A stretch of DNA of 48,414 nt from Acidobacteriota bacterium (GTDB taxonomy: Bacteria > Acidobacteriota > Aminicenantia > S016-38). The notes under the pieces are model-generated. The model ran no database searches. It was given only the letters and a program-made list of their open reading frames with translations, and was not told where the DNA came from. Both the position numbers and the translations under genes were made by a program. The stretch spans positions 1 through 48,414 of the forward strand of contig WFSJ01000057.1 in the NCBI GenBank assembly GCA_015486055.1. The letters run 5' to 3'. Below, piece by piece: positions 8,992 to 17,417 of the stretch. The stretch's first letter is position 1. The number at the start of each line of letters is the position of its first letter.

Positions 8992-9650
8992 GTTAATTTA
9001 CCCCTATCTAACAAGTATATTTTACCGCATTTTTCTGCGACTTTCCTGCTATGGGAAACGATTACAGTGGTCATTGATAATTTCTTGTGGATTTTAAGGA
9101 GAAGTGACAAGAGCTTTTCAGAGGTTTTCCAGTCAAGATTTCCTGTTGGCTCGTCTGCAAGGAGAATTGAGGGCCTTCCAACAATTGCCCTTGCAACTGC
9201 TACTCTCTGGCGTTCACCACCTGAAAGTTGGGAAGGCCTGTGATTTTCCCGTCCTTTAAGGCCAACGAGTTCGAGGCTTTCTTTTGCCCTTTCCTCAGCT
9301 CCTTTTTCTCCCTTTATTATGAGGGGCATCATGACATTCTCAAGAGACGTGAATTCAGGAAGAAGATGATGAAATTGGAAAACGAAACCTATTTTTTCAT
9401 TCCGCAGGCTGGCCAGGCTTTCATCATCCATTGATGAAACTTCAATCCCATCTATGAAAACTTTGCCTTCAGTGGGCTTAAGGATCGTTCCCATTATATG
9501 GAGCAAAGTAGTTTTTCCTGCCCCTGATGGTCCCATGACGGCTATTTTTTCCCCTTCTTCAATATCTATGTTTATCTCTTTAAACACCTCGATCTCCTCG
9601 TTCCCTATCCTGTATCTCTTTGAAATTTTCTTCAGGGATAAGCTATTCAT
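8976..9650 (-). CDS. lolD: lipoprotein-releasing ABC transporter ATPase LolD
   Basis: A 224-residue ABC ATPase: Walker A GPSGAGKTT at 40-48, Q-loop near FQFHHLLPEFT (91-101), signature LSGGERQ at 142-148 and Walker B ILLADEPTGNLD at 162-173. FQFHHLLPEF with LADEPTGNLD is characteristic of the LolD/MacB subgroup. With the adjacent permease it would extract outer-membrane lipoproteins from the inner membrane for hand-over to LolA. It overlaps the permease gene by 8 nt and clpC by 16 nt. Distinguishing LolD from MacB-type ATPases relies on the LolC/E-like neighbour. Confidence 0.9.
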   Translation of the reverse strand: MNSLSLKKISKRYRIGNEEIEVFKEINIDIEEGEKIAVMGPSGAGKTTLLHIMGTILKPTEGKVFIDGIEVSSMDDESLASLRNEKIGFVFQFHHLLPEFTSLENVMMPLIIKGEKGAEERAKESLELVGLKGRENHRPSQLSGGERQRVAVARAIVGRPSILLADEPTGNLDWKTSEKLLSLLLKIHKKLSMTTVIVSHSRKVAEKCGKIYLLDRGKLTCCID

Positions 9651-10821
9651 ATCTTATGGCCTCCGATGGATCCACCTGAGAGGCTTTAAGGGAGGGATAA
9701 ATTGTGGAAATAATGCTTATAAAAATTGCGAATGCTGCAACGAGAAGGGCTTCAAAGGGTCTCACTTTGAATGGGACATAACTTATCTGATAGATATCCG
9801 CTGGAATTCTTACAAGCTTGAAAGTATTAGCTGCCTTGGACATCAATATACCGAGTATCTCTCCTGAAAGAACGCCTATTATTCCGATTATAGTGCCCTG
9901 AAGGATAAATATCCTTGCAATTTCTTTTCTTTTTGCTCCCATTGTCATGAGAATTCCGATATCCCTTATCTTTTCCATAACGAGGAGAATAAGAGAGGCG
10001 ATTATGTTAAGAGCTGCGACAACCACGATAAGACCAATAACAAGGAAAATAACCTTTTTCTCGAGTTTCAAGGACTCAAAAAGAGTCCTGTTTATAACAT
10101 TCCAAGGGGTAAAAACGAGATCAGGGAATTCCTTGTTAAGTCTCCCTGCATATTTTCCTGCTTTGTATATATCATCCACATCTATATTTATGTAGTTAAC
10201 CTCAGGCTTAAAGGAGAGAATTTCCTTTCCTCCTGTTAAAGAGAGAGCACCACTAGTGTGATCCAGCACAAAAAGTCCGGATGAAAAACTCCCTGAGATT
10301 ATCACTTTCTTTGCCTTTGCTCTTGGCCCAAAAGGCGTAAGCTCCACCTCGGGGATGTAAATTGTTATAGAGTCGCCTTCCTGAACTCCAAGCTCGTCCA
10401 TAAGGCTTTTGCCAAGAACAATTCCATTCTCAGGAAGTTTTCCCACCCATGAGGGATAATTTTTGGGGTCAAAACTCCTCAACATAATGGGCTGGATGGA
10501 AAACCTTGAAGAGGCAAGGGCTTGAACAATGGCTTGGGGATATGCCCTTTTTACGAAGGCGAAATTCTTTAACTTTTTGCAAACTTCTCTCCAGTCTTTT
10601 ATTCCTCCAGGAGAAACCGCCGATGCCATAATTGCAGAGGTAGCCTTTAGAACCTTGCCTTGGATGTCTCTTTGGAATCCGCTCATAAGAGCAAGGGCTA
10701 TTACAAGTGAGGCGACTCCTATTGTTATGCCTAATATTGAAACAGTAGAGATAAGGGAGATAAAAGCCTGTCTTCTTCTGCTAAAGAGATACCGAAGGGC
10801 AACGAAAAGGGGGAATTTCAT
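9643..10821 (-). CDS. lolC: lipoprotein-releasing permease LolC/LolE (FtsX/MacB type)
   Basis: A 392-residue inner-membrane permease. One membrane span lies near residues 20-47, followed by a large periplasmic MacB-like domain (about 50-245) and three C-terminal spans (about 260-385), the LolC/LolE topology. A single permease gene with one ATPase gene suggests a homodimer (a LolF-like arrangement) rather than separate LolC and LolE, unless the second copy lies elsewhere. ATGA overlap with lysS upstream; overlaps lolD by 8 nt downstream. Confidence 0.88.
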   Translation of the reverse strand: MKFPLFVALRYLFSRRRQAFISLISTVSILGITIGVASLVIALALMSGFQRDIQGKVLKATSAIMASAVSPGGIKDWREVCKKLKNFAFVKRAYPQAIVQALASSRFSIQPIMLRSFDPKNYPSWVGKLPENGIVLGKSLMDELGVQEGDSITIYIPEVELTPFGPRAKAKKVIISGSFSSGLFVLDHTSGALSLTGGKEILSFKPEVNYINIDVDDIYKAGKYAGRLNKEFPDLVFTPWNVINRTLFESLKLEKKVIFLVIGLIVVVAALNIIASLILLVMEKIRDIGILMTMGAKRKEIARIFILQGTIIGIIGVLSGEILGILMSKAANTFKLVRIPADIYQISYVPFKVRPFEALLVAAFAIFISIISTIYPSLKASQVDPSEAIRYE

Positions 10822-12269
10822 TTTTTTCTTAAAAGCGGGAATAATATGACCTCCCTTATATTAGGCGAATCTGTGAAAATCATAATTGTTCTATCTATTC
10901 CTATACCTTCTCCTGCTGTTGGAGGAAGTCCATACTTCAATGCCTCTATGTAATCGAGGTCAACTTCTGCTCCCTCTTCCTTTCTTTTGACTTGTTCCTC
11001 AAATCTATTTTTTTGTTCCTCTGGATCGGTAAGCTCAGAGAATGCATTAGCAAGTTCCATACCTCCAATGAAAAGCTCAAATCTTTCGGTTAGCCTACCA
11101 TCTTGCCTGTGCTCCTTGGCTAAAGGAGAGAGAACCTTTGGAAGATCTATCACGAAGGTAGGTTGAAAAAGTTCTCCCCTCACGAACTTATCAAAGAGAA
11201 AATCAAGTGATTTACTGTAAGTTGAAGGTAGAACCTCTTCTTCAGGGAAAAGCTCATTAGCCTTTTTTATCACGAATTCCTCATCCCATAAACTTTCCTC
11301 TCTTATTCCAGAAGCATTGCTGATGGAGTCCATAAACTTTAGCTTCTTCCATGGGGAGGAAAGGTTAATCTTTTTTCCCTGATATTCTCCCTCAAGCTTT
11401 CCCCATATTTTCATTGCTATTTCCTGGAATATTTCCTCAGTGAGGCCCATGAGGAAATTGTAGTCCCTATAAGCCCAGTAGAATTCAAGCATGGTGAATT
11501 CGGGATTATGGAATGGGGAGATCCCTTCGTTCCTGAAATTCCTCCCGATTTCAAAAACCCTTTCCATTCCCCCAACCACCAATCTCTTCAGATACAATTC
11601 AGGAGCTATCCTGAGGTAAAGGTCCATGTCAAGGGAGTTATGATGGGTTACAAAAGGTTTTGCAGCAGCCCCTCCAAGGACAGGATGCATCATCGGAGTT
11701 TCGACTTCTATAAATCCCTTTCTCTGAAAGAATTCCCTTAATTTGCTTATTATCTCAGCCCTTTTTTCAAAAATTTCCCTTGTTCTTCTATTTACTAAGA
11801 GATCAAGATATCTTTTCCTGAATCTTACTTCAACATCCTGGAGTCCATGCCATTTCTCAGGAAGAGGGAGAAGGGATTTGGCAAGGAAGCTGAAATCTTC
11901 ACATAGGATAGTTAATTCCCCGGTTTTTGTTCTGAAGAGACTTCCTTTAACCCCTATCCAGTCCCCTGTATTAAAGAGCTTAAAATCCGAATATTTCTTC
12001 TTGCCCAAGCTATTTTCCCCCATGAAGATTTGAAGCTTTTCCTTTCCGTCTGATATATGAAGGAAGGTTGCCCTGCCCATTCTTCTTATAGTAAGAATCC
12101 TTCCTGCTGTAGAGACATTAAACTTCTCTAATTCTTCTCCTTGTTTTTCCCTGAATTTCTCAACAATAGAAGATATAGTTTCCTCTGAGGGATAGGAATA
12201 AGGGTGCGAGCTATATCCGAGGTCTTTAAGTTGTTTGAGTCTTTCTTTTCTTATCTCCTTTTCCTCCAT
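10818..12269 (-). CDS. lysS: lysyl-tRNA synthetase, class II
   Basis: A 483-residue class II LysRS charging tRNA-Lys. An N-terminal OB-fold anticodon-binding domain (about 45-150) precedes the catalytic core with motif 1 (RKGFIEVETPMMHPV), motif 2 (FEIGRNFRNEGIS...NPEFTMLEFYWAY) and motif 3 (GEGIGIDRTIMIFT...FPLLR) at the extreme C-terminus. Length is normal. GGAGG precedes the ATG. It sits 8 nt downstream of the transglutaminase gene and overlaps the Lol permease by 4 nt, so a housekeeping translation gene is embedded in an envelope-assembly operon. Confidence 0.96.
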   Translation of the reverse strand: MEEKEIRKERLKQLKDLGYSSHPYSYPSEETISSIVEKFREKQGEELEKFNVSTAGRILTIRRMGRATFLHISDGKEKLQIFMGENSLGKKKYSDFKLFNTGDWIGVKGSLFRTKTGELTILCEDFSFLAKSLLPLPEKWHGLQDVEVRFRKRYLDLLVNRRTREIFEKRAEIISKLREFFQRKGFIEVETPMMHPVLGGAAAKPFVTHHNSLDMDLYLRIAPELYLKRLVVGGMERVFEIGRNFRNEGISPFHNPEFTMLEFYWAYRDYNFLMGLTEEIFQEIAMKIWGKLEGEYQGKKINLSSPWKKLKFMDSISNASGIREESLWDEEFVIKKANELFPEEEVLPSTYSKSLDFLFDKFVRGELFQPTFVIDLPKVLSPLAKEHRQDGRLTERFELFIGGMELANAFSELTDPEEQKNRFEEQVKRKEEGAEVDLDYIEALKYGLPPTAGEGIGIDRTIMIFTDSPNIREVILFPLLRKK

Positions 12270-12277
12270 TTTTCCTC

Positions 12278-12901
12278 CTAATTTCTTATTTCCTTTTTGA
12301 CGCTCAGTGTTTTAAGTGAAAAGATAGGCCAATTTCTGAGTTGATTGTACCCCATAAATATGTAATCAGGACCTTCTATTTCTCTTTGAGGATCAAAAAA
12401 AACCCATCCCTGCCCTGGGAAATGAATCTCTATCCATCTATGAGGAATAGGTCTTTTATTCCTTATTATATACCCTGTCGTAATTTTCGTAGGTATCCCT
12501 ATTGATTGTAATAGGGAAGAGGACAGTGAGGATAATCCTATACAGCTTGCCCTCTTTCTCCTCAATATTTTCAGAGGGTCTTCCTCCTTATCATTTAAAT
12601 CATATTTTATGTTTTTCCTTACCCAGAGCAAGGTCCTATTTATCCTTTCAAGATAGGTTCCCTTGCCTGAGATTTTTCTCACCAACGGGAGCAGAGCAGG
12701 CTCTGCTTTTGTCTTTATGGAATTCATAGCCATGGCTTTTTTGAAAGGCATATCCTGAACGACTCCTTGCCTGAGGATAATCACAAGCTTTTCCCCTTCC
12801 ATCTTCTGAGAATAATTGAGATTCTCAAAATAGGGTATAGAAAACATAGGGAAGATGAGGCTTATTCTTAATAGAGAAATTACAAAAGGGCTAAGAAGCA
12901 T
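12278..12901 (-). CDS. transglutaminase-like cysteine protease-fold protein
   Basis: A 207-residue protein with a transglutaminase-like core (PF01841 type). The Cys-His-Asp triad is visible as C120 in RASCIGLSS, H154 in PHRWIEIHFP and D170 in WVFFDPQ. A hydrophobic N-terminus (about 1-23) may be a signal peptide or anchor, which would place the domain in the periplasm. Bacterial members act as peptidases or amide-modifying enzymes; the substrate cannot be inferred. It overlaps nusB by 11 nt and precedes lysS by 8 nt. The fold and triad are clear and the role is unknown. Confidence 0.78.
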   Translation of the reverse strand: MLLSPFVISLLRISLIFPMFSIPYFENLNYSQKMEGEKLVIILRQGVVQDMPFKKAMAMNSIKTKAEPALLPLVRKISGKGTYLERINRTLLWVRKNIKYDLNDKEEDPLKILRRKRASCIGLSSLSSSLLQSIGIPTKITTGYIIRNKRPIPHRWIEIHFPGQGWVFFDPQREIEGPDYIFMGYNQLRNWPIFSLKTLSVKKEIRN

Positions 12902-13289
12902 AATTTTTTGAGAACTGGTCCAGTATTCCGTTTACAACCCTGTAAGAATTTTCCTCCCCATATTTTTTCGCAAGCTCAACGGCTTCGTCTATGGCTATCG
13001 CTGGTTCAATACCATGGGTTATTTCAAAGGCAGCGATTCTGAGAATTGTTTTTTCCATTGGAGAGAGTGAGGAAAAATCTCTCTTTGAACTTGAGGAGAG
13101 TTCTCTATCAATAATCTTAAGATTTTCCATAATCCCCTTTACGAGAAATTCTGAGTATTCCTTGATATCTTTTGGTAGTTTCCTGTTTTCTATAAAGTAC
13201 CCTGACCTATCTTCTCTATTCCCTCTTATTTCTACTTGGAACATAACTTTTAAGGCTGTTTCTCTTGCAGTCCTTCTTCCTCTTTTCAT
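12891..13289 (-). CDS. nusB: transcription antitermination factor NusB
   Basis: A 132-residue all-helical NusB, starting with the family opening ([16 protein letters not shown]) and ending with the second helical bundle ([38 protein letters not shown]). NusB with NusE (S10) binds boxA RNA in the rRNA antitermination complex. It overlaps ribH by 4 nt; ribH-nusB is one of the most conserved bacterial pairs. Confidence 0.95.
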   Translation of the reverse strand: MKRGRRTARETALKVMFQVEIRGNREDRSGYFIENRKLPKDIKEYSEFLVKGIMENLKIIDRELSSSSKRDFSSLSPMEKTILRIAAFEITHGIEPAIAIDEAVELAKKYGEENSYRVVNGILDQFSKNYAS

Positions 13290-13753
13290 AATCCCGAGGT
13301 CCTGAGAAGATTTGCCATTTCAATAGCTGAAAGAGCGGCATCAAATCCTCTATTACCCATCTTTCCCCCTGCTCTATCTATGGCTTGTTCCATGTTATCC
13401 GCGGTAACTACGCCGAAGGCTACAGGAATTCCGTGCTGGAGAGAAGTTTGGGCTATGCCCTTGGCTACCTCCGAAGCGACTAAGTCGAAATGAGGGGTTT
13501 CTCCCCTTATAATTGCCCCAAGGCAAATTATGGCATCGTATTTTTCTGAGGCGGCAAGCTTTGAAGCAATAAGGGAAAGTTCAAATGAACCAGGAACCTT
13601 CCAGACTTCAACTGTTTCCTCAACTATGCCTGTTTTCTTGATGGCATTCACTGCTCCCTCAAGAAGCTTTGATGTTATTTGCTCGTTAAACCTTGAAAGG
13701 ACTATTGCGATTGAAAGCCCTTCTCCTCTGAGGTTTCCTTCAAATACCCTCAT
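13286..13753 (-). CDS. ribH: 6,7-dimethyl-8-ribityllumazine synthase
   Basis: A 155-residue lumazine synthase that condenses 5-amino-6-ribitylaminouracil with dihydroxybutanone phosphate in riboflavin synthesis. Visible are [15 protein letters not shown] at the N-terminus, [21 protein letters not shown] with the catalytic-region His, and [17 protein letters not shown] near the C-terminus. An SD (AAGGAAGGTGA) precedes ATG 13753. It is the first gene of the long minus-strand run, with a -10 box at 13777-13782. No FMN riboswitch fits in the 100-nt upstream gap. Confidence 0.95.
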   Translation of the reverse strand: MRVFEGNLRGEGLSIAIVLSRFNEQITSKLLEGAVNAIKKTGIVEETVEVWKVPGSFELSLIASKLAASEKYDAIICLGAIIRGETPHFDLVASEVAKGIAQTSLQHGIPVAFGVVTADNMEQAIDRAGGKMGNRGFDAALSAIEMANLLRTSGL

Positions 13754-13776
13754 TTTTTCACCTTCCTTTTCTCTAA

Positions 13777-13782
13777 ATTATA
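13777..13782 (-). promoter_or_regulatory. -10 box (TATAAT) upstream of ribH
   Basis: A perfect TATAAT on the minus strand lies 23 nt upstream of the ribH ATG, leaving a leader of about 17 nt that holds the SD. No good -35 is found at 16-18 nt spacing. It is the most likely promoter for the minus-strand run from ribH onward. The divergent bactofilin gene starts 73 nt away. Confidence 0.4.
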
Positions 13783-13855
13783 ACAGGGTTGAGATTTGAA
13801 CTCCTTGGGATTTTGTTCTAAAATTTTTCTGAAAAATAAATAACTGGAGGATGAT

Positions 13856-14278
13856 ATGGCTGTGATAGGAAACAAAAAAATCGAAGGGGAAAGCTATTCC
13901 CCTCCTTCTTATATGGGAAACAAAACAAGGAGTATTATTGGGAAAACGGTGGTTATCAAGGGGAACATTTCTACAAAGGAGGAAATTGAAATCCACGGTA
14001 AGATAGAGGGTAACATAGAATCGGACAAAATGGTTGATATTAAGACAGAAGGAGGCGTTAAAGGAAATGTTAAGGCAGAGGAAGTTATAGTTGAGGGGAA
14101 GATAGATGGGGACATAGATGCGAAGGTGAGAACTACAATAACTCCTCAGGGCAAGGTATCAGGAAAGATTATAACTGACAGGCTCGTTATTGAGGAGGGA
14201 GCGGTATTCAGAGGAACAGTGGAAATGGGAGGCTCCCCAAGAATAGAATCTAAACCTAAGGAGGTCAAGAATGCCTGA
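13856..14278 (+). CDS. bactofilin (polymer-forming cytoskeletal protein)
   Basis: A 140-residue bactofilin (DUF583). A short disordered N-terminus with a [15 protein letters not shown] start leads into a repeated beta-helix core (about 28-120, e.g. [54 protein letters not shown]) and a short basic tail. Bactofilins self-assemble into filaments at the membrane and scaffold cell-wall or polarity proteins. GGAGG lies 6 nt before the ATG. The last 8 nt overlap the aldehyde dehydrogenase start, so the two may be translated together, although no functional link is known. Confidence 0.88.
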   Translation: MAVIGNKKIEGESYSPPSYMGNKTRSIIGKTVVIKGNISTKEEIEIHGKIEGNIESDKMVDIKTEGGVKGNVKAEEVIVEGKIDGDIDAKVRTTITPQGKVSGKIITDRLVIEEGAVFRGTVEMGGSPRIESKPKEVKNA

Positions 14279-15773
14279 AATCTATAAGAACTACATTAAC
14301 GGAGAATGGGTTGAATCATCCGGGGAGAAATATGAGAACAGGAACCCTGCTAACTGGGATGAGGTGATTGGGATTTTCCAGAAATCCACAAAGGAAGATG
14401 CTATTGCAGCAGTTGAGGCAGCCCAGAGGGCATACGAAAGATGGAGACTTTTCCCTGCGCCCAAGAGAGCGGAAATAATATTTAAAGCTGCTCAGATGCT
14501 CGTTGAAAGGAAGGAAACTTTTGCAAGGGACGAGACGAGGGAGATGGGAAAAATCCTTCCTGAGACAAGGGGAGATGTTCAGGAAGCCATAGATATGAGT
14601 TTCTTTATAGCAGGTGAGGGAAGAAGGCTCTACGGTTTCACTACCCCATCAGAGCTCCCACTGAAATTCCAGATGTCGGTAAGAATTCCAATGGGTGTAG
14701 CTGCGATAATAACGCCCTGGAATTTTCCCATGGCCATTCCATCGTGGAAAATAGTCCCAGCTCTTGTTGCAGGAAATACAGTTGTTTTCAAACCTGCCAC
14801 TGATACTCCTCTTTCGGCTTACAATTTTGTGAAAACTCTCATAGATGCAGGAATTCCAAAGGGGGTTGTAAACTTAGTAACAGGTTCGGGAGCGGTTGTA
14901 GGGGAAAGCCTCATAGCCCATCCTCATGTAAAGGTTATTTCTTTTACAGGTTCCTCGGAGGTTGGGAAAAGAATAGGTTCCAAGGGAGCGAGTCTTTTCA
15001 AGAAGGTATCTCTCGAGATGGGCGGCAAGAATGCACAGATAGTGATGGAAGATGCGAATCTAGAGCTTGCAGTGGATGGGGCAGTGTGGGGAGGATTCGG
15101 AACCACCGGCCAGCGCTGCACAGCTACATCAAGGATTGTTGTTCACAAAAAAGTATATAAGGAATTCCTTGATCGCTTTGTTGAAAGGGTAAAAGCCCTT
15201 AAAATAGGAAATGGTATCGACCCATCCACAGATGTTGGACCACTTATAAATGAAGCCCAGATGAATAAAGTCCTATCCTACATTGAAATAGGAAAGAAGG
15301 AGGGAGCAAAAATGCTTATAGGCGGTTTCCGTCTGACAGGTGGTGATTATGATAAGGGATGGTTCATTGCTCCAACAATTTTCGCCGATGTTGACCAGAA
15401 CATGAGAATAGCTCAAGAGGAAATTTTCGGTCCGGTAGTTTCAGTGATTCCCGCTGATTCCTTGGAAGAAGCCATTGAGATTGTGAACAACTCTAAATAT
15501 GGCCTTTCGTCCTCAATATATACAAACGATGTAAAGAATGCGTTCTTAGCCATCAGGGACATATATACAGGCATAACATATGTCAATGCTCCTACTATAG
15601 GGGCAGAGGTTCATCTTCCTTTTGGAGGAGTAAACCAGACTGGAAATGGCCACAGGGAAGGGGGAAATACTGTGATAGACATATTCTCAGAATGGAAATC
15701 AGTTTACATTGACTTCAGCGGAAGGCTTCAAAGAGCACAAATAGACACCGATAAGATAGTTAAGAAAGAATAA
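14271..15773 (+). CDS. NAD(P)-dependent aldehyde dehydrogenase
   Basis: A 500-residue ALDH-superfamily enzyme oxidising an aldehyde or semialdehyde to the acid. Catalytic features: N151 in TPWNFPM, the nucleotide-binding FTGSSEVGK at 225-233, general base E249 in LEMGGKN, and nucleophile C283 in GQRCTATSR. The C-terminal [16 protein letters not shown] and [11 protein letters not shown] resemble the semialdehyde dehydrogenase branch (ketoglutarate- or aminoadipate-semialdehyde-type), but I cannot fix the substrate. It starts inside the bactofilin gene (8-nt overlap, AAGGAGG upstream), and its stop codon abuts the TTG start of the next gene. Confidence 0.9.
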   Translation: MPEIYKNYINGEWVESSGEKYENRNPANWDEVIGIFQKSTKEDAIAAVEAAQRAYERWRLFPAPKRAEIIFKAAQMLVERKETFARDETREMGKILPETRGDVQEAIDMSFFIAGEGRRLYGFTTPSELPLKFQMSVRIPMGVAAIITPWNFPMAIPSWKIVPALVAGNTVVFKPATDTPLSAYNFVKTLIDAGIPKGVVNLVTGSGAVVGESLIAHPHVKVISFTGSSEVGKRIGSKGASLFKKVSLEMGGKNAQIVMEDANLELAVDGAVWGGFGTTGQRCTATSRIVVHKKVYKEFLDRFVERVKALKIGNGIDPSTDVGPLINEAQMNKVLSYIEIGKKEGAKMLIGGFRLTGGDYDKGWFIAPTIFADVDQNMRIAQEEIFGPVVSVIPADSLEEAIEIVNNSKYGLSSSIYTNDVKNAFLAIRDIYTGITYVNAPTIGAEVHLPFGGVNQTGNGHREGGNTVIDIFSEWKSVYIDFSGRLQRAQIDTDKIVKKE

Positions 15774-16547
15774 TTGGAGATTCACTTTTATAGAGATGGG
15801 GCTTTTCCAGGTCCACTTAATATGGCAGCAGATGAGTATCTTATTGAAAAAAGCAGGGAGGGTGGAATTCATCTCAGGTTATATGATTGGTGTTGTCCAA
15901 CAATTACAATAGGTTATCCTCAGTCCGTTGAAAGAGCTCTTAATCTTTCTTACCTTAAAAAGGAGAAAATTCCCTTTGTAAGAAGAATAACAGGTGGAAA
16001 AGCTGTTCTTCACCACAACGAAATTACTTATGCGGTTTCAAGCAGAGAGAGGATTTTTTTTTCAGGTTCTTCCCCTTATTATCCATATTTACTGGTATCA
16101 GAAGCCCTTGCGATGTTTCTTGAAGGACTTGGACTTGAGGTGAATCTTGCTAATAATCGCTATGGTGAGCTTTCAAGAAAGGATATAGCCTGCTTTTCCT
16201 TTCCAGGAAGATGGGAAGTTAAAGTGAAAGGAAGAAAATTGATCTCAGGGGCAATGAAGAAGAAAAGAGATGTTTTTATGGTTCATGGAACAATTCCAAT
16301 AAACTACAACAGGGAAAAGATAGCAAGGGCAACGAGAACCCCTGTAGAAATGCTCCGAGAGAGCTTTTACTCTCTTTCCGAACTTCTCAGGAGAATTCCT
16401 GAGAGGGGAAAACTCATTGAAGAAATAATAAGCGCATTTTCGGAAAAATTCAGGGCAGAAGTCATAGAGGATAAACTTGATTTAAAGGATTTCGAGAGCC
16501 TTTATGAGAAGTACTCAAGCAGAGAATGGAACTATAGGAGGGAATGA
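15774..16547 (+). CDS. lipoate-protein ligase/octanoyltransferase (LplA/LipM family)
   Basis: A 257-residue member of the biotin/lipoate protein ligase fold. The lipoyl/octanoyl-binding motif is RRITGGKAVLHHNEITYAV (70-88). C140 in ACFSFPG is in the position of the acyl-carrying Cys of LipM octanoyltransferases, and K155 in KGRKLISGAMKKK corresponds to the conserved Lys. The family moves octanoyl or lipoyl groups onto lipoyl domains. Presence of the Cys favours LipM-type transfer from octanoyl-ACP, but LplA-like ligase activity cannot be excluded. The start is TTG immediately after the aldehyde dehydrogenase TAA (TAATTG), with a weak purine-rich upstream region. The tRNA-Arg gene follows 14 nt after the stop. 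Confidence 0.82.
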   Translation: MEIHFYRDGAFPGPLNMAADEYLIEKSREGGIHLRLYDWCCPTITIGYPQSVERALNLSYLKKEKIPFVRRITGGKAVLHHNEITYAVSSRERIFFSGSSPYYPYLLVSEALAMFLEGLGLEVNLANNRYGELSRKDIACFSFPGRWEVKVKGRKLISGAMKKKRDVFMVHGTIPINYNREKIARATRTPVEMLRESFYSLSELLRRIPERGKLIEEIISAFSEKFRAEVIEDKLDLKDFESLYEKYSSREWNYRRE

Positions 16548-16561
16548 TATAATTGATTGGG

Positions 16562-16635
16562 GCGCCCGTAGCTCAACAGGATAGAGCGGCTGACTACGAA
16601 TCAGTTGGCTGGGGGTTCGAATCCCTCCGGGCGTG
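16562..16635 (+). tRNA. tRNA-Arg (anticodon ACG)
   Basis: A complete cloverleaf: 7-bp acceptor stem (16562-16568 with 16628-16634, first pair G-U), D arm with AGCTCAACAGGATAGAGC, anticodon arm GCTGA-CTACGAA-TCAGT giving anticodon ACG, and T arm GGGGG-TTCGAAT-CCCTC. The discriminator is G16635 and CCA is not encoded. ACG (inosine-modified by TadA) reads CGU/CGC/CGA, which are rare codons here compared with AGA/AGG. The folE2 ATG begins 8 nt after the tRNA end. Confidence 0.93.
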
Positions 16636-16643
16636 TTTTTTTT

Positions 16644-17417
16644 ATGAAGGATGTTCAATCTGAAATAGATACAAGAGAGATTCCTCTCCATAAAGTGGGA
16701 ATAAAGGAACTCCTTTATCCAATAAGGGTTCTTGACAGAAAGAACAAGTATCAGAGCACAGTAGCTAAGGTGAATATGTTCGTGGACCTTCCGAAGGAGT
16801 TCAGAGGAACACACATGTCAAGATTTATTGAAGTTCTGGAGCGCCACAGAAATACAATGGCGATTCAAAACATTGAGAAGATTCTGAATGAGATAAGGAA
16901 AGCTTTCTCTGCATCAACTTCGCACATTGAATTGAGATTTCCTTATTTCCTGAAGAAAAAGACCCCTGTCTCAGGAATAGAAAGTTACATGAATTATGAA
17001 TGCGCTCTTATAGGGCTTAAGAATGAAAGAAAATTTGATCTCATAGTTGAAGTGTCTATCCCCATCCACAATCTTTGCCCTTGCTCAAAGGAAATTTCCA
17101 AGGAAGGAGCACATAATCAGAGGGGAATTGCTAAAATCTCTGTAAGGATGAAAAAACTCGTCTGGTTTGAAGAACTCATTAATGTGGCAGAGGTGTCCGC
17201 AAGCGCTCCGGTTTTTTCTCTCCTTAAAAGGGAGGATGAAAAATACATAACAGAGAAAGCCTACGAAAACCCAAGGTTTGTTGAGGATGTGGCAAGGGAG
17301 ATTGCCCTTTTGTTGAAGAAGGATAATAGAATAAAATGGTTCAGGGTAGAAGTGGAGAATTTTGAATCAATCCACAATCACAACGCCTATGCTTGTGTTG
17401 AAAGCAATGGTATATAA
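16644..17417 (+). CDS. folE2: GTP cyclohydrolase I type B (FolE2)
   Basis: A 257-residue GCYH-IB that converts GTP to dihydroneopterin triphosphate, first step of folate synthesis. It begins with the family signature (KDVQSEIDTREIPLHKVGI). The metal/catalytic region NLCPCSKE has C145 and C147, followed by GAHNQRGIAKISV (157-165). The MKDVQ start at 16644 is chosen because longer in-frame versions would begin inside the tRNA. No SD exists between tRNA and ATG (only a T run), so the message may be made leaderless by tRNA 3' processing. FolE2 replaces zinc-dependent FolE in many bacteria. folP overlaps its end. Confidence 0.93.
   Translation: MKDVQSEIDTREIPLHKVGIKELLYPIRVLDRKNKYQSTVAKVNMFVDLPKEFRGTHMSRFIEVLERHRNTMAIQNIEKILNEIRKAFSASTSHIELRFPYFLKKKTPVSGIESYMNYECALIGLKNERKFDLIVEVSIPIHNLCPCSKEISKEGAHNQRGIAKISVRMKKLVWFEELINVAEVSASAPVFSLLKREDEKYITEKAYENPRFVEDVAREIALLLKKDNRIKWFRVEVENFESIHNHNAYACVESNGI

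Noticed and set aside
16605-16643. An in-frame extension of FolE2 by 13 codons starting with TTG
   Set aside because: The extension lies inside the tRNA-Arg gene. FolE2 proteins start with the K-D-V-Q signature found at 16644.
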